From contig UCGV01000005.1 of the NCBI GenBank assembly GCA_900471925.1, positions 124,001 through 188,000 of the forward strand: DNA of 64,000 bases, given 5' to 3'. The stretch is from Hyphomicrobiales bacterium. GTDB lineage: Bacteria > Pseudomonadota > Alphaproteobacteria > Rhizobiales > Rhizobiaceae. Shown in pieces: positions 28,923 through 38,034 of the stretch. A program made the translations under genes and the position numbers. The notes under the pieces were generated by a model. It made no database searches. It saw nothing but the letters and a program-made list of their open reading frames with translations, and was not told the origin of the DNA. Position 1 is the first letter of the stretch. Every line of letters starts with the position of its first letter.

Positions 28923-29300
28923 ATGGCAAATCTTCCGGATATGACAAAGCACCGCGGCTTTCCATCGGGCATGCCGGGCACCGGTATCCAATTCACCATC
29001 CGCCGCGCCAATCCCAAGGGCGTCACACCGATCAAGACGCTGCCTCGCCGTGCGCGTCCGGGCACATCCGAGCACCGGGTCGATGCAGCCTTCCTGCACG
29101 CGCTTTGGCACTATTTCGGAGCGGAGCCTTTCGAGCGTGGCAACCTGGATGCCGCCCGGCTCAATCTGCTGTTCGGACGGGAAGTGGTGGCAGCAGACAA
29201 GGACTTCGATCCGATGTCCTACGAGGCGATGCTCGTTATTAACGAGAAGGTGGCGCGCCAGAGCTTCCCGGAATCGTTCGAAGACATCATGGAAGTTTGA
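28923..29300 (+). CDS. Hypothetical protein, 125 aa
   Basis: I do not recognise this protein. The ATG at 28923 has AAGGAG upstream, and codon use matches the neighbours. The product is soluble, with a basic, proline/arginine-rich N-terminal third (IRRANPKGVTPIKTLPRRAR) that is probably disordered. A predicted helical region follows (VDAAFLHALWHYFGAEPF, LDAARLNLLFGREVV) with an acidic end (ESFEDIMEV). There is no signal peptide or membrane segment. It follows the second regulator by 139 nt on the same strand and is convergent with the MYG1-family gene. Confidence 0.7.
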   Translation: MANLPDMTKHRGFPSGMPGTGIQFTIRRANPKGVTPIKTLPRRARPGTSEHRVDAAFLHALWHYFGAEPFERGNLDAARLNLLFGREVVAADKDFDPMSYEAMLVINEKVARQSFPESFEDIMEV

Positions 29301-29307
29301 CGAAAAC

Positions 29308-29360
29308 GCGGATCGCATTGCGACCGGGAACATGCTGTCCCGTGCTGCTTGCGATCCCGC
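29308..29360. terminator. Long hairpin between convergent genes
   Basis: GCGGATCGCA (29308-29317) pairs with TGCGATCCCGC (29350-29360) over 10 bp with one bulge. The loop contains a smaller GGGA/TCCC hairpin. It probably ends transcription of the hypothetical gene and perhaps of the MYG1 gene. Confidence 0.45.
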
Positions 29361-29369
29361 CTCAGACGG

Positions 29370-30293
29370 TCATCGTGCCAGTGCCTGCTCTACCGCAATC
29401 TGTGCCATAGCAAGGGCTGCTTCCCGAGTTTTAGCGGCGGCGACAAACAGGCCTTTATGGCAGAAGGTCGCGCCTTCGACGCCACAGCTGCGCTCGAGTT
29501 CGGAGCCGGTCAGACCCGCCCATGACGCAGGCAGATCGGCGCGCAGTTCGAAACCCTCGTCAGCGCGGCGTATGCCGGTCAGACACCAGTCGTTTTCCCG
29601 GGGGTGGACGACGAACAGCAGGTGATCGGCTTTCGCTTTGACGATTGCCGCACGGAAGGGCATTCCGATCGGCAGTTCGAGGATGCGCCCCTCTCCCGTC
29701 TCGTTGATCGCCCTGAGAACGAGGGCTTCCGCGCGGAGTTTTGCATCCTGCCCTGCAATGCCGGCTTCGACGAAGCTTCGCGCAATCGAAAGAGCGGAAT
29801 GAAACGCCCGGTCGTCAGCCCCTGGATCCTTGGCATCGAAAACCGGCTTCAACGTTTCCAAGAGCGCAGGCAGCGTCAGGCCGGCCAGCTCGCCGGCAAC
29901 GGAGGGGTCGAGCGCACCATTGTCGGTCAGGTCGACAGGCAGGACGAACTTGGTGTCGAAGGAGGCATGAACCAACGAGACGTGCGCCTCAGGCACGCCG
30001 AGCGCGGCAAGATAATCGGACCCGTAATGCTTCCAGACCAGACCGAAGGAACTGTAGGGGCGTCCGTCTTCGCGCACCGGCGCGCCGCGTTGATGGTGGT
30101 CGAAAATGCCGGCGGCAGGATCATATTGCCCGCCGACATCGTAGATGATGCGGTCGGCAGCCGGCGTCGTCCATTCGGCACTTCGGCTGCGAACGATCGC
30201 AGCCTGCGGAAACAATCGCGTGAGGACGACACTCGAAAGCAGCTCATCGGCGTGGAAGCCACCGGAATGTGTAACCAGATAGGAAGGGGTCAT
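29370..30293 (-). CDS. MYG1-family (UPF0160) metal-dependent hydrolase/exonuclease
   Basis: A 307-aa protein of the MYG1 family, related to DHH phosphoesterases. The N-terminal metal motifs are THSGGFHADE (HxD) and FDHHQRG (DHH), with IIYDVGGQYDP between. Family signatures FGLVWKHYG and HPRENDWCLTGIR are visible. Eukaryotic MYG1 is reported as a 3'-5' RNA exonuclease; the bacterial role is unclear. It is a single gene, convergent with the hypothetical gene, with a 265-nt upstream gap (30294-30558) shared with the divergent MFS gene. I see nothing else in that gap. Confidence 0.9.
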   Translation of the reverse strand: MTPSYLVTHSGGFHADELLSSVVLTRLFPQAAIVRSRSAEWTTPAADRIIYDVGGQYDPAAGIFDHHQRGAPVREDGRPYSSFGLVWKHYGSDYLAALGVPEAHVSLVHASFDTKFVLPVDLTDNGALDPSVAGELAGLTLPALLETLKPVFDAKDPGADDRAFHSALSIARSFVEAGIAGQDAKLRAEALVLRAINETGEGRILELPIGMPFRAAIVKAKADHLLFVVHPRENDWCLTGIRRADEGFELRADLPASWAGLTGSELERSCGVEGATFCHKGLFVAAAKTREAALAMAQIAVEQALAR

Positions 30294-30558
30294 AGTCAGA
30301 TGGGCCTCTCGGAGCCGGAAATATGTTGCCCGCCCTGATAGCCCGCGTCGGTCGCCAGCTCAACAGCGGGTACGGAGAGCAACTGCAGAATTCTTCCGTC
30401 TGATCTTTCGTGGAGAGGCGGACGACAACCAGTTAAGGTTGCTGTTGCGATTGTCGACAACAAGATATATGTCGGAAATGCCACCCGAAATTGTCTTTTT
30501 TCGCCGCCGTCGCGATTGAGATCCACCTCCCGAACCGATCACATCCCGGAGCGATCGA

Positions 30559-31749
30559 ATGCATATCCAGCCGCAACACCGGATCTATGTCTGCTTCTTT
30601 CTCTTCGCGACCTCGATGGGAGCGCTGCTTTCGCGCCTGCCCGACCTGCAGGATGCCCTGGCTGTCAACAAGTCCGAGCTCGGCCTCACGCTGATCGGTG
30701 CCGCGATCGGTGCGCTGATTTCGCTGACCTTCGCATCGCCGCTGATTGCGCGCTTCGGCGCCCGCAAGACGGCTTTCCTGACAGTTCTCGGAACATCCGC
30801 GCTGCTCGCGACCATTCCCTGGGCCGACGCCGCCTGGCTGGTCTTCTTCATCCTGTTCTGCGAGGGGCTGCTGGCCGGAGCGCTGGAAATCAATCTCAAT
30901 GTCGAGATAGACCGCATCGAAGCCCAACTCGGCCGCGGCGTCATGAACAGGGCGCACGGTTTCTGGAGCCTCGGCTTCTTCCTGACCGCACTCGTCGGCT
31001 CGGCCGTTCGTCAAGCAGGCGTGCCAATGTATCTACATCTTGCCCTGACATTCGCGTTCGTCCTGATCGTCGGCACGATCTTCATCTCGGGTATCAAGAA
31101 TGCGCCGGCCCGTGCCGGGGGAGAGCATGTCGAGGGGCCAAGCATAGCGCTGCCGACATGGGGCCTCATGCCACTCTGCATCATCGGCATCGCCGCCTTT
31201 CTCGTGGAAGGCGCCGGCATCGACTGGTCCGCCATCTACATGCGCGATGCCTTCGCGGTCGAACCCTTTATCGGCGGCCTCGGGCTGACGCTGTTCACCT
31301 TCTTCATGGCGCTCGCCCGATTGTTCGTAGATCCGCTCGTGGACCGGTTCGGTGCACGCGCTGTCGCGACCTTCCTGCTGGTACTCTCGGCGGTGGGCCT
31401 CTGCGCCGTCTGGCTCGCGCCGCACGCCTATGTCGCGCTGCTCGGCTTTGCGCTGATGGGCGCCGGCTGCAGCGCGGTCTATCCCCTTGCTGTCTCTGCG
31501 GCGGCACAGCGCACCGATCGCCCGACACATCTCAATGTCGCAGCCCTCGGGCAGATGTCCTTCGTCGTGTTCTTCCTTGCTCCGCCATTGCTCGGTTTCG
31601 TCGCCGAACATGCCGGCATCAGGGTCTCCTACCTCGTCTGCCTGCCGGTCATCATTGCGGCCCTATGCCTGACAAAGGCTCTGAGATCGCGCGAGAACGG
31701 CAAGAAGGCCGACATCGACAGCGAAACCAATCAGGCAGCGCGAGTATAA
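30559..31749 (+). CDS. MFS transporter (YbjJ-like)
   Basis: A 396-aa inner-membrane transporter with 12 predicted helices. Helix 1 carries FFLFATSMGALLSRLPDLQ. The loop after helix 2 reads ARFGARK, a short form of the MFS motif, and NRAHGFWSLGFFLTALVG and PTWGLMPLCIIGIAAFLVEGAGIDW are typical of the YbjJ/fucose-permease-like group. The substrate is unknown. It is convergent with the LacI gene, with only 17 nt between stops. Its start lies 265 nt from the divergent MYG1 gene. Confidence 0.85.
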   Translation: MHIQPQHRIYVCFFLFATSMGALLSRLPDLQDALAVNKSELGLTLIGAAIGALISLTFASPLIARFGARKTAFLTVLGTSALLATIPWADAAWLVFFILFCEGLLAGALEINLNVEIDRIEAQLGRGVMNRAHGFWSLGFFLTALVGSAVRQAGVPMYLHLALTFAFVLIVGTIFISGIKNAPARAGGEHVEGPSIALPTWGLMPLCIIGIAAFLVEGAGIDWSAIYMRDAFAVEPFIGGLGLTLFTFFMALARLFVDPLVDRFGARAVATFLLVLSAVGLCAVWLAPHAYVALLGFALMGAGCSAVYPLAVSAAAQRTDRPTHLNVAALGQMSFVVFFLAPPLLGFVAEHAGIRVSYLVCLPVIIAALCLTKALRSRENGKKADIDSETNQAARV

Positions 31750-31766
31750 ACGATCGGCGGCCCACT

Positions 31767-32783
31767 TCAGGCTTGTCCTGCGGAACGGCGAACGACAAGG
31801 GTGCACGGTAATCTCTCGATGCCGGGCTCGATCGTCTCGCCTTTCGACAGGTTGAGGATCGCAAGTCCGGCCCGGTGACCGAGCTCCTTGAGTTCCATAT
31901 CGATCGTCGTGAGCGGCGGACGCGTCTGGCGTGAGACGACCTCCCAATTGTCGAAACCAACGACAGCGATATCGTCGGGTATGGAAATGTTTCTATCGCG
32001 CAGTGCATCGATGACGCCGCGGGCGATCTCGTCGCTGCCGCAGAAGATTGCATCCGGCTTTGCCCTGGAGCGCGAGAAGACCGCCTCGATCGCCGCGTGC
32101 CCCCATTCTTCCGACCAGTCGCCGAACATGACCTCCGCCGTCGGCCCAACGAGTTCCCGATAGGCCTCGGCGCGAATACAGGCGGCGCGATAGTTCTGCT
32201 CGCCGGTAATGTGCAGGATGCGCGAGCGGCCGAGACCCTGGAGATGTTCGACGGCAAGGCGCGCCCCCTGGGCGTCGTCAGGATGAAAGCTGACGCTGTC
32301 CGATGGTCCTTGCGCGAAGACGTAGACGACCGGAATGCCTAGCTGCGTCAATTCCGGCGGCGGCTCCATGTCGATGCGCGTCGCCGTGAAGATGATGCCA
32401 TCGACCTGCCGGTCGCGCAGCGCCTCGAGATGCAGTCTTGCCAGCCTCGGATCGTTGTTGGTGGCGCATAGGAAGAGCGACACACCATGATCGACAAGCA
32501 CCTCCGACACGCCGGAGGCCATCGGCAAGGTCAGGCGCCCATAGGTGTCGTTGGTTAGCATGCCGATCGCATGACTACGCCTCGTCAACAACCCACGCGC
32601 GAGAGCATTCGGCCTGAAGCCGATTTCATCGGCGATCCGTCGCACCTTGTCCCGCGTCTCGGCATTGGTTCGCCCGGTGCCGTTCAACGCGTTCGAGGCC
32701 GTTGAAATACTCACCCCCGCAGCCCTCGCCACATCACGGATCGTATGCCGGCCGCCACCAGATTTCTTCAAATTCGCACCCAC
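31767..32783 (-). CDS. LacI-family transcriptional regulator of the GH127/sugar ABC operon
   Basis: A 338-aa LacI/GalR repressor. The helix-turn-helix is at residues about 14-35 (TIRDVARAAGVSISTASNAL) and the hinge helix contains RPNALARGLL. A periplasmic-binding-like sugar-sensing domain extends to the end (GMLTNDTYGR, DGIIFTAT, VVGFDNWEV). It is transcribed away from the sugar ABC/arabinofuranosidase operon. The 168-nt spacer holds two LacI-type half-symmetric boxes in a perfect inverted repeat (32795-32841). The likely inducer is arabinose or an arabino-oligosaccharide derived from the transported substrate; this is inferred from the operon only. Confidence 0.92.
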   Translation of the reverse strand: MGANLKKSGGGRHTIRDVARAAGVSISTASNALNGTGRTNAETRDKVRRIADEIGFRPNALARGLLTRRSHAIGMLTNDTYGRLTLPMASGVSEVLVDHGVSLFLCATNNDPRLARLHLEALRDRQVDGIIFTATRIDMEPPPELTQLGIPVVYVFAQGPSDSVSFHPDDAQGARLAVEHLQGLGRSRILHITGEQNYRAACIRAEAYRELVGPTAEVMFGDWSEEWGHAAIEAVFSRSRAKPDAIFCGSDEIARGVIDALRDRNISIPDDIAVVGFDNWEVVSRQTRPPLTTIDMELKELGHRAGLAILNLSKGETIEPGIERLPCTLVVRRSAGQA

Positions 32784-32794
32784 TCAACTGGCTT

Positions 32795-32841
32795 GTTAAA
32801 ACCTTTTAGCAGAAAAAATTTAGCTGCTAAAAGGTTTTAAC
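32795..32841. promoter_or_regulatory. Twin LacI-type operators in a perfect 17-bp inverted repeat
   Basis: GTTAAAACCTTTTAGCA (32795-32811) and its exact reverse complement (32825-32841) are separated by 13 nt. Each arm contains a near-palindrome TAAAACCTTTTA of LacI-operator type. Centre-to-centre distance is 31 bp, about three helical turns. It starts 12 nt upstream of the lacI ATG. Confidence 0.75.
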
Positions 32842-32855
32842 AAAAACATGACATT

Positions 32856-32884
32856 TTGATGCATACAGCCTGTCGACATAAAAA
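32856..32884 (+). promoter_or_regulatory. Possible promoter of the sugar ABC operon
   Basis: TTGATG (32856-32861), 17-nt spacer and TAAAAA (32879-32884), just downstream of the twin operators and about 70 nt before the binding-protein ATG. The -10 match is only moderate. Confidence 0.35.
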
Positions 32885-32951
32885 ATGTTCTCTATTAACG
32901 TCGTCTCCGTCCTGAGGCCCCGGAGCCTCGCATAAGAGAAGGGGAACCCAC

Positions 32952-34196
32952 ATGTTACATTTGAAAACCACGATTGCCGCCGTTGCGCTGCTGGCGAGTT
33001 CTTCTCTCGCCAGCGCCGAAGAAATCACGCTATGGGTGCGCACATCTTCAGGTGCCGTGCTCCAGGGCCTGGCCGAAAAATACAACGCCTCGCATTCCGA
33101 CAAGGTTAACGTGACCCAGATCACCGCCGAGCAGATGGTGCCGAAACTCGGTGCTGCGATTGCCGGTGGCGCCGCTCCGGAAGGCGCAGTTCTCGACCTG
33201 ATCTACCTTCCGACCTTTGCCGCCAATGATAGCCTTGAGGACATCAGCGATTTCGTCAAGGGTCTGCCCTATTCGGCGGCGCTGAGCCCGTCGCATATCC
33301 GCCTTGCCACCTATGACGGCAAGGTCTACGGCGTGCCGGCTCTGCCCGACGCCTCGATCATCGCCTACAATACCGACCTCTTCAAGAAAGCCGGGCTCGA
33401 TCCGGACAAGGCGCCGGCCTCGCTCGAAGAGATCGCCGCCGATGCCAAGAAGATCCATGCGCTCGACAAGGAAACCTATGGCTTCTACTTCGTCGCCAAT
33501 TCCGGCAGCTGGCTGATCTACGACTTCCTGCCGCATCTGTGGGCTGCCAATGCCGACGTGCTCTCCGATGACGGCCGCACCGCCACGGTCGATACGCCAG
33601 CGATGCGCGACACCATCGCAGCCTATCGCGATATGTGGAAGGACGGCGCCATCCATCCGACCTCGCGTTCGGGCAACGGCAATAATGCGGTCGAAGCCTT
33701 CGCCTCCGGCAAGGTGGGTATCCTCATGACCGGCTCCTATATCGTCAACCTGCTGACCAGCAAGTATCCCGACGTGAAGTTCGCCGTCGCCCCGATCCCA
33801 GGTCCGAAGGGCGGTGCATCGAGCTTTGCCGGCGGCGACACGCTGGCGCTCATCAAGGGCATCAGCGATGAGAAGAAGAAGGTCGCGCTCGACTTCGTGA
33901 AATTCTACATGGAGCCGGAACAGCAGGTCTACATCACGCAGGAATCCGGCATGCCGTCGCGCACCGACCTTGCCAAGGAAGCCTATGCCAAGTTCGACCC
34001 GCGCAACCTGATCGCCTACGACATCCTGGCCAAGGCGCGTACGCCTTACACTTTCTCCTCGGATGAGCTCTTCGTCAGCCGTACCGGCCCGTTCCTCAAC
34101 CTGATCCAGGGGACGATATTCGGCGACGATGTCGACGGCTCGATCAAGAAGGCGCAGGACGACTTTACCAAGATCCTCGACCGCACAAATCCGTAA
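32952..34196 (+). CDS. Sugar ABC transporter periplasmic binding protein
   Basis: A 414-aa solute-binding protein family 1 member (MalE-like). The ATG at 32952 follows AAGGGGAA. The signal peptide is LKTTIAAVALLASSSLASA, with the mature protein starting EEITLWVRTSSG. Family segments include NTDLFKKAGLDPDKAP, ASGKVGILMTGSY and SFAGGDTLALIKG. It is the first gene of the operon binding protein, two permeases, GH127, ATPase, so the substrate is probably a short beta-L-arabinofuranoside. A 9-bp GC hairpin follows the stop, a common way to keep binding-protein mRNA more abundant than permease mRNA. Confidence 0.93.
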   Translation: MLHLKTTIAAVALLASSSLASAEEITLWVRTSSGAVLQGLAEKYNASHSDKVNVTQITAEQMVPKLGAAIAGGAAPEGAVLDLIYLPTFAANDSLEDISDFVKGLPYSAALSPSHIRLATYDGKVYGVPALPDASIIAYNTDLFKKAGLDPDKAPASLEEIAADAKKIHALDKETYGFYFVANSGSWLIYDFLPHLWAANADVLSDDGRTATVDTPAMRDTIAAYRDMWKDGAIHPTSRSGNGNNAVEAFASGKVGILMTGSYIVNLLTSKYPDVKFAVAPIPGPKGGASSFAGGDTLALIKGISDEKKKVALDFVKFYMEPEQQVYITQESGMPSRTDLAKEAYAKFDPRNLIAYDILAKARTPYTFSSDELFVSRTGPFLNLIQGTIFGDDVDGSIKKAQDDFTKILDRTNP

Positions 34197-34207
34197 CCGC
34201 ATCTGGC

Positions 34208-34229
34208 GCGGGGCGGCCTTCCGCCCCGC
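34208..34229 (+). terminator. Intercistronic hairpin (mRNA stabiliser/attenuator)
   Basis: GCGGGGCGG (34208-34216) and CCGCCCCGC (34221-34229), a perfect 9-bp stem with a CCTT loop, 12 nt after the binding-protein stop and before the permease genes. There is no T-run, so partial termination or 3'-end protection is likelier than full termination. Confidence 0.6.
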
Positions 34230-34279
34230 ATCTTCGCCGGATTACCGACACGCGGGTTTGAAATCGTCGAGGAATAACA

Positions 34280-35200
34280 GTGGTCGATACGCCGACAATA
34301 CAGACAAGACAGCGGATTTCCGGAGAGCCGGAGCCGAAGGGCTGGCTTGGGCTTGCTTTCATCCTGCCCGGCTTCCTCTTCATCCTGGTGCTGTTTCTCG
34401 TTCCGCTCGCCATGACCATATGGATGAGCTTCTACAACTGGCCGCTGCTCGGCCGGAAAAAATTCATCGGTCTTGCCAATTACAGGGAGCTTCTTGGCGA
34501 TATGCAGCTCTGGCATTCCCTGGGCTTCACGATGCTCTATACAGTGCTGGTCACGGCAGCGATCTTCGCAGTCGCCTTTCCGTTGGCGCTGCTTGTCGAT
34601 CGCCCACTGCGTTCGGCCGGTTTCTTCCGCACGATCTTCTTCATGCCTGTTGTCATCGGCTTCGGCGCCGCCTCGACGCTCTGGATGTGGCTCCTCAATC
34701 CCGATAGCGGCGTCTTTGCGCAGGTCCTGCGCGGCATCGGCCTCATCAGTTCGGCGCCACGCCCGCTCGAAAGCTTCTGGCCGGCGATGGCCGTCATCAT
34801 CCTCATGGTCGTCTGGAAGACTGCCGGCTTCACCATGGTCATCCTGCTGACCGGGCTGCAGGGAATTTCCAACGATGTCATCGAGGCCGCCAAGATCGAT
34901 GGCGCCAGCACCTTCAGCCGCTTCCGCCGCATCACCCTGCCGCTGATGCGCAATTCGCTGGTGCTGGCACTGGTGCTCAACGTCACCTCGTCCATGCTCG
35001 CCTTCGACCAGTTCTTCATCATCACCCAGGGCGGGCCGGAAAACAGCACGATCTCGGCGGTCTTCTCGATCTACCTGGCATCATTCTCGTCCTATCGGCT
35101 CGGCTACGGTTCGGCGCTTTCCTTTGCACTGCTGATCGTGCTCGTCGCCATCAGCGCCATCCAATTCGTGCTGTTGCGCGAGCGCCCGGAGGAAGGCTGA
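34280..35200 (+). CDS. Sugar ABC transporter permease (MalF/UgpA type)
   Basis: A 306-aa inner-membrane permease with six predicted helices (first LGLAFILPGFLFILVLFLVPL). The EAA loop is EAAKIDGASTFSRFRRITLP, and the segment DQFFIITQGGPENST is typical of MalF/UgpA. The start codon at 34280 is GTG, preceded by GAGGAATAAC. It overlaps the next permease by one base (TGATG). It pairs with that permease and with the UgpC/MalK-type ATPase encoded after the GH127 gene. Confidence 0.93.
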   Translation: MVDTPTIQTRQRISGEPEPKGWLGLAFILPGFLFILVLFLVPLAMTIWMSFYNWPLLGRKKFIGLANYRELLGDMQLWHSLGFTMLYTVLVTAAIFAVAFPLALLVDRPLRSAGFFRTIFFMPVVIGFGAASTLWMWLLNPDSGVFAQVLRGIGLISSAPRPLESFWPAMAVIILMVVWKTAGFTMVILLTGLQGISNDVIEAAKIDGASTFSRFRRITLPLMRNSLVLALVLNVTSSMLAFDQFFIITQGGPENSTISAVFSIYLASFSSYRLGYGSALSFALLIVLVAISAIQFVLLRERPEEG

Positions 35201-36063
35201 TGACCCAGCCGACGACAAATACCAATCCGCGAGGCGGCCAGACCGGCTACCTGCTCTTCCTGCTCGCATCGATCCTGTTTTCGATCTTCTTCATCATGCC
35301 GATCGTCTGGTCGCTGGCGAATTCGTTCAAGCCGGCTGCCGAAGCGCTCGCCAATCCGGCGGCGCTGTTCTCCAAGACCTTCTCGCTGGAAAACTACCGG
35401 CGGCTCGAGCATGTCGGCGCAGGCTGGTATGTCTATGCCGCCAATTCGGTGATGATCGCGATCGGTACCGTCCTGCTGACTGTCATCGTCTCCGTGCCGG
35501 CCGGCTACGGCTTCTCCAAGTTCAAGTTCCCGGGCCAGTCGATCCTCTTCGTGCTGATCATGGCGACGATGATGATCCCGTTCCAATCAATCCTGACGCC
35601 GCTCTTCCTGATCCTGAAGCTGCTCGGTTTGCAGAACAGCCTGGTCGGCCTAGTGCTGATCTATGTCACCTTCCAGCTGCCCTTCTCCGTCTTCATGATG
35701 CGCAACGCCTTTGATGCCGTACCCAAAGCACTTATCGAGGCAGCACGCATCGACGGGGCCTCGCAGGCGACGATCCTTCGACGCGTCATGCTGCCGATCG
35801 CGCTGCCCGGTGTAGCGACAGTGGCGATGTTCGCCTTCCTCAACTCGTGGAACGAGTTCCTGGCGGCGCTCATCTTCCTGTCGGATCAGAACAAGTTCAC
35901 GCTGCCGATCATGCTGGTGAATGTCTCCTCCGGCCTCTACGGCATCATCGACTGGGGTGCGCTTCAGGCCGGTATCGCGGTCACCATGTTCCCCTGCATC
36001 ATCCTCTTCCTTCTTCTGCAACGCTATTATGTGCGCGGCCTGACGGCCGGCGCCGTGAAATGA
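35200..36063 (+). CDS. Sugar ABC transporter permease (MalG/UgpE type)
   Basis: A 287-aa permease with six helices. The first is YLLFLLASILFSIFFIMPIV, the EAA loop is EAARIDGASQATILRRVMLP near 190, and the C-terminal YYVRGLTAGAVK is a MalG hallmark that contacts the ATPase. It starts on the last base of the previous stop and is followed after 29 nt by the GH127 gene. Together with its partner it forms the import channel for the sugar ligand of this operon. Confidence 0.94.
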   Translation: MTQPTTNTNPRGGQTGYLLFLLASILFSIFFIMPIVWSLANSFKPAAEALANPAALFSKTFSLENYRRLEHVGAGWYVYAANSVMIAIGTVLLTVIVSVPAGYGFSKFKFPGQSILFVLIMATMMIPFQSILTPLFLILKLLGLQNSLVGLVLIYVTFQLPFSVFMMRNAFDAVPKALIEAARIDGASQATILRRVMLPIALPGVATVAMFAFLNSWNEFLAALIFLSDQNKFTLPIMLVNVSSGLYGIIDWGALQAGIAVTMFPCIILFLLLQRYYVRGLTAGAVK

Positions 36064-36092
36064 AAAGCGGCCCGTCCGCTCAAGGAGTTCCC

Positions 36093-38024
36093 ATGCCTAT
36101 CGCCCAGAAATCCCAGCCAAGAACCCCGATCGATCGATACGTGCCGGCCGACCATACCCGCGTCACCTTCAATGGCGGCTTCTGGAAAAGCTGGACGGAA
36201 ACCGTCCGCGACGTCACGATCCCAACCCAGCACATGCGGCTCGATGAGGAAGGCTTTCTCGAAGTGCTCGACTTCGACAAGCCGGCCGGCCCGCTCGCCC
36301 GGCCGATCCAGCCAAGCGGCCTGTCGATGCAGCATTTCTTCGATTCCGATTTCGGCAAGTGGATCGAGGCGGCGAGCTACACGCTGAAGAACAACCCGAA
36401 CCCCGATATCGAAGCCAAGATCGACGCGATCGTCGAAAAGCTCGAACATGGCCAGCTGGCCGATGGCTATCTCAACAGCTGGTTCATCCGTCGCGAGCCG
36501 GAAAAGCGCTGGACCAATCTGCGTGACCTGCATGAGATGTATTCGATGGGCCACCTGCTCGAAGGCGCTGTCGCCTATTATGAGGCGACCGGCAAGCGGC
36601 GTTTCCTTGACGTGATGATCCGCGCCGTCGATCACATCATCGATACGTTTGGCCGCGAGCCCGGCAAGCTGCGCGGCTATGATGCGCATGAAGAAATCGA
36701 GCTGGCGCTGGTCAAGCTCTATCGCGTGACGAAAGATCCTCGCCACCTGAAGCTTGCCACGTATTTCGTCGACGAGCGCGGCCAGATGCCGTCCTACTAC
36801 GATGAGGAAGCTCTCAAGCGTGGCGATGATCCGGCAAAATATGTGTTCCACACCTATGCCTATAGCCAGGCGCATATGCCGGTGCGCGAACAGACGCAGG
36901 TCGTCGGCCACGCCGTGCGTGCCATGTATCTGTTCTCGGCCATGGCCGATCTCGCCGTCGAGAATGACGACGAGAGCCTGAAGAGCGCCTGCGACCGCCT
37001 GTTCGACAATCTGGTCGGACGCCAGCTCTACGTTACCGGCGGCCTTGGCCCTTCGGCATCGAACGAAGGTTTCACTCGGGAATACGACCTGCCGAACGAG
37101 ACCGCCTATGCCGAGACTTGTGCGGCAGTCGCACTCGGCTTCTTCAGCCATCGCATGGCGCAGATCGAGCTCGACAGCAAGTTCACCGACAAGCTCGAAA
37201 CCGTGCTCTACAACGGCGCATTGTCAGGCATCTCGCGCGATGGCGAGCACTACTTCTATGAGAACGTGCTCGAAAGCCACGGCCAGAACCGCCGCTGGAA
37301 ATGGCATTATTGCCCCTGCTGCCCGACTAACATCGCCCGCTTCATCACCTCGCTCGGGCAGTATTTCTATTCGACCAAAGCCGATGAGGTGGCCGTACAT
37401 CTCTATGGCGAAAATACTGCCGAACTGTCGGTCGGCGATGCTTTCCTTCGTCTCAGGCAGACGACCGAATATCCCTGGAATGGCGATGTCAGGATCTCAT
37501 TTGGCCTCGACCAGTCGAAGTGCTTCACGCTCCGCCTGCGCATTCCCGGCTGGTGCCGCGACGCCAGGGCCGTCGTCAATGGCGAGGCGATCAAGCTGGA
37601 TATCGCCAAGGGTTATGCGGCGATCGAACGCGAATGGAAAGATGGCGATGAGGTTCGCCTGGCATTCGACATGCCTGTCGATCGGCTCTATGCCCATCCA
37701 GCCGCGACCGAAGACAATGGCCGCTTTGCGCTTCGCCGTGGACCTGTCATTTTCTGCGTAGAGGAAGCCGATCTCGGCACGGAGCCGCAGCGGCTGCGGC
37801 TGCCGTCGCAGGGCGAGATTGCCGCGAGCTTCGACGCAACGCTTCTCGGCGGCGCCACGGTTCTCGAAGGTGATGCATTGGAGGCCGATGCCTCGGACTG
37901 GCAGGAGACGCTGTACCGCACCCAGCCGCCGGCTCTGAAGCCGAGGCAGTTCAGGGCAATCCCCTACCATCTCTGGGCCAACCGCGCGCCGGGCGCGATG
38001 GCCGTCTGGCTGCACGAAAAGTAG
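36093..38024 (+). CDS. GH127 beta-L-arabinofuranosidase (HypBA1-like), cytoplasmic
   Basis: A 643-aa glycoside hydrolase of family 127, cleaving terminal beta-L-arabinofuranosyl residues. It carries the residues known from HypBA1. The Zn-binding Glu is in [11 protein letters not shown], the acid/base Glu341 and Zn-binding Cys343 are in AETCA, and the Cys409-Cys410 pair in CPCCPTN supplies the nucleophilic and Zn-binding thiolates. No signal peptide is present, so the sugar must be imported before cleavage, consistent with its place between permease and ATPase genes. ATG 36093 follows AAGGAG. Beta-L-Araf occurs mainly on hydroxyproline-rich plant glycoproteins such as extensins, hinting at a plant-wall nutrient. 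Confidence 0.92.
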   Translation: MPIAQKSQPRTPIDRYVPADHTRVTFNGGFWKSWTETVRDVTIPTQHMRLDEEGFLEVLDFDKPAGPLARPIQPSGLSMQHFFDSDFGKWIEAASYTLKNNPNPDIEAKIDAIVEKLEHGQLADGYLNSWFIRREPEKRWTNLRDLHEMYSMGHLLEGAVAYYEATGKRRFLDVMIRAVDHIIDTFGREPGKLRGYDAHEEIELALVKLYRVTKDPRHLKLATYFVDERGQMPSYYDEEALKRGDDPAKYVFHTYAYSQAHMPVREQTQVVGHAVRAMYLFSAMADLAVENDDESLKSACDRLFDNLVGRQLYVTGGLGPSASNEGFTREYDLPNETAYAETCAAVALGFFSHRMAQIELDSKFTDKLETVLYNGALSGISRDGEHYFYENVLESHGQNRRWKWHYCPCCPTNIARFITSLGQYFYSTKADEVAVHLYGENTAELSVGDAFLRLRQTTEYPWNGDVRISFGLDQSKCFTLRLRIPGWCRDARAVVNGEAIKLDIAKGYAAIEREWKDGDEVRLAFDMPVDRLYAHPAATEDNGRFALRRGPVIFCVEEADLGTEPQRLRLPSQGEIAASFDATLLGGATVLEGDALEADASDWQETLYRTQPPALKPRQFRAIPYHLWANRAPGAMAVWLHEK

Positions 38025-38034
38025 GGAGATCACA

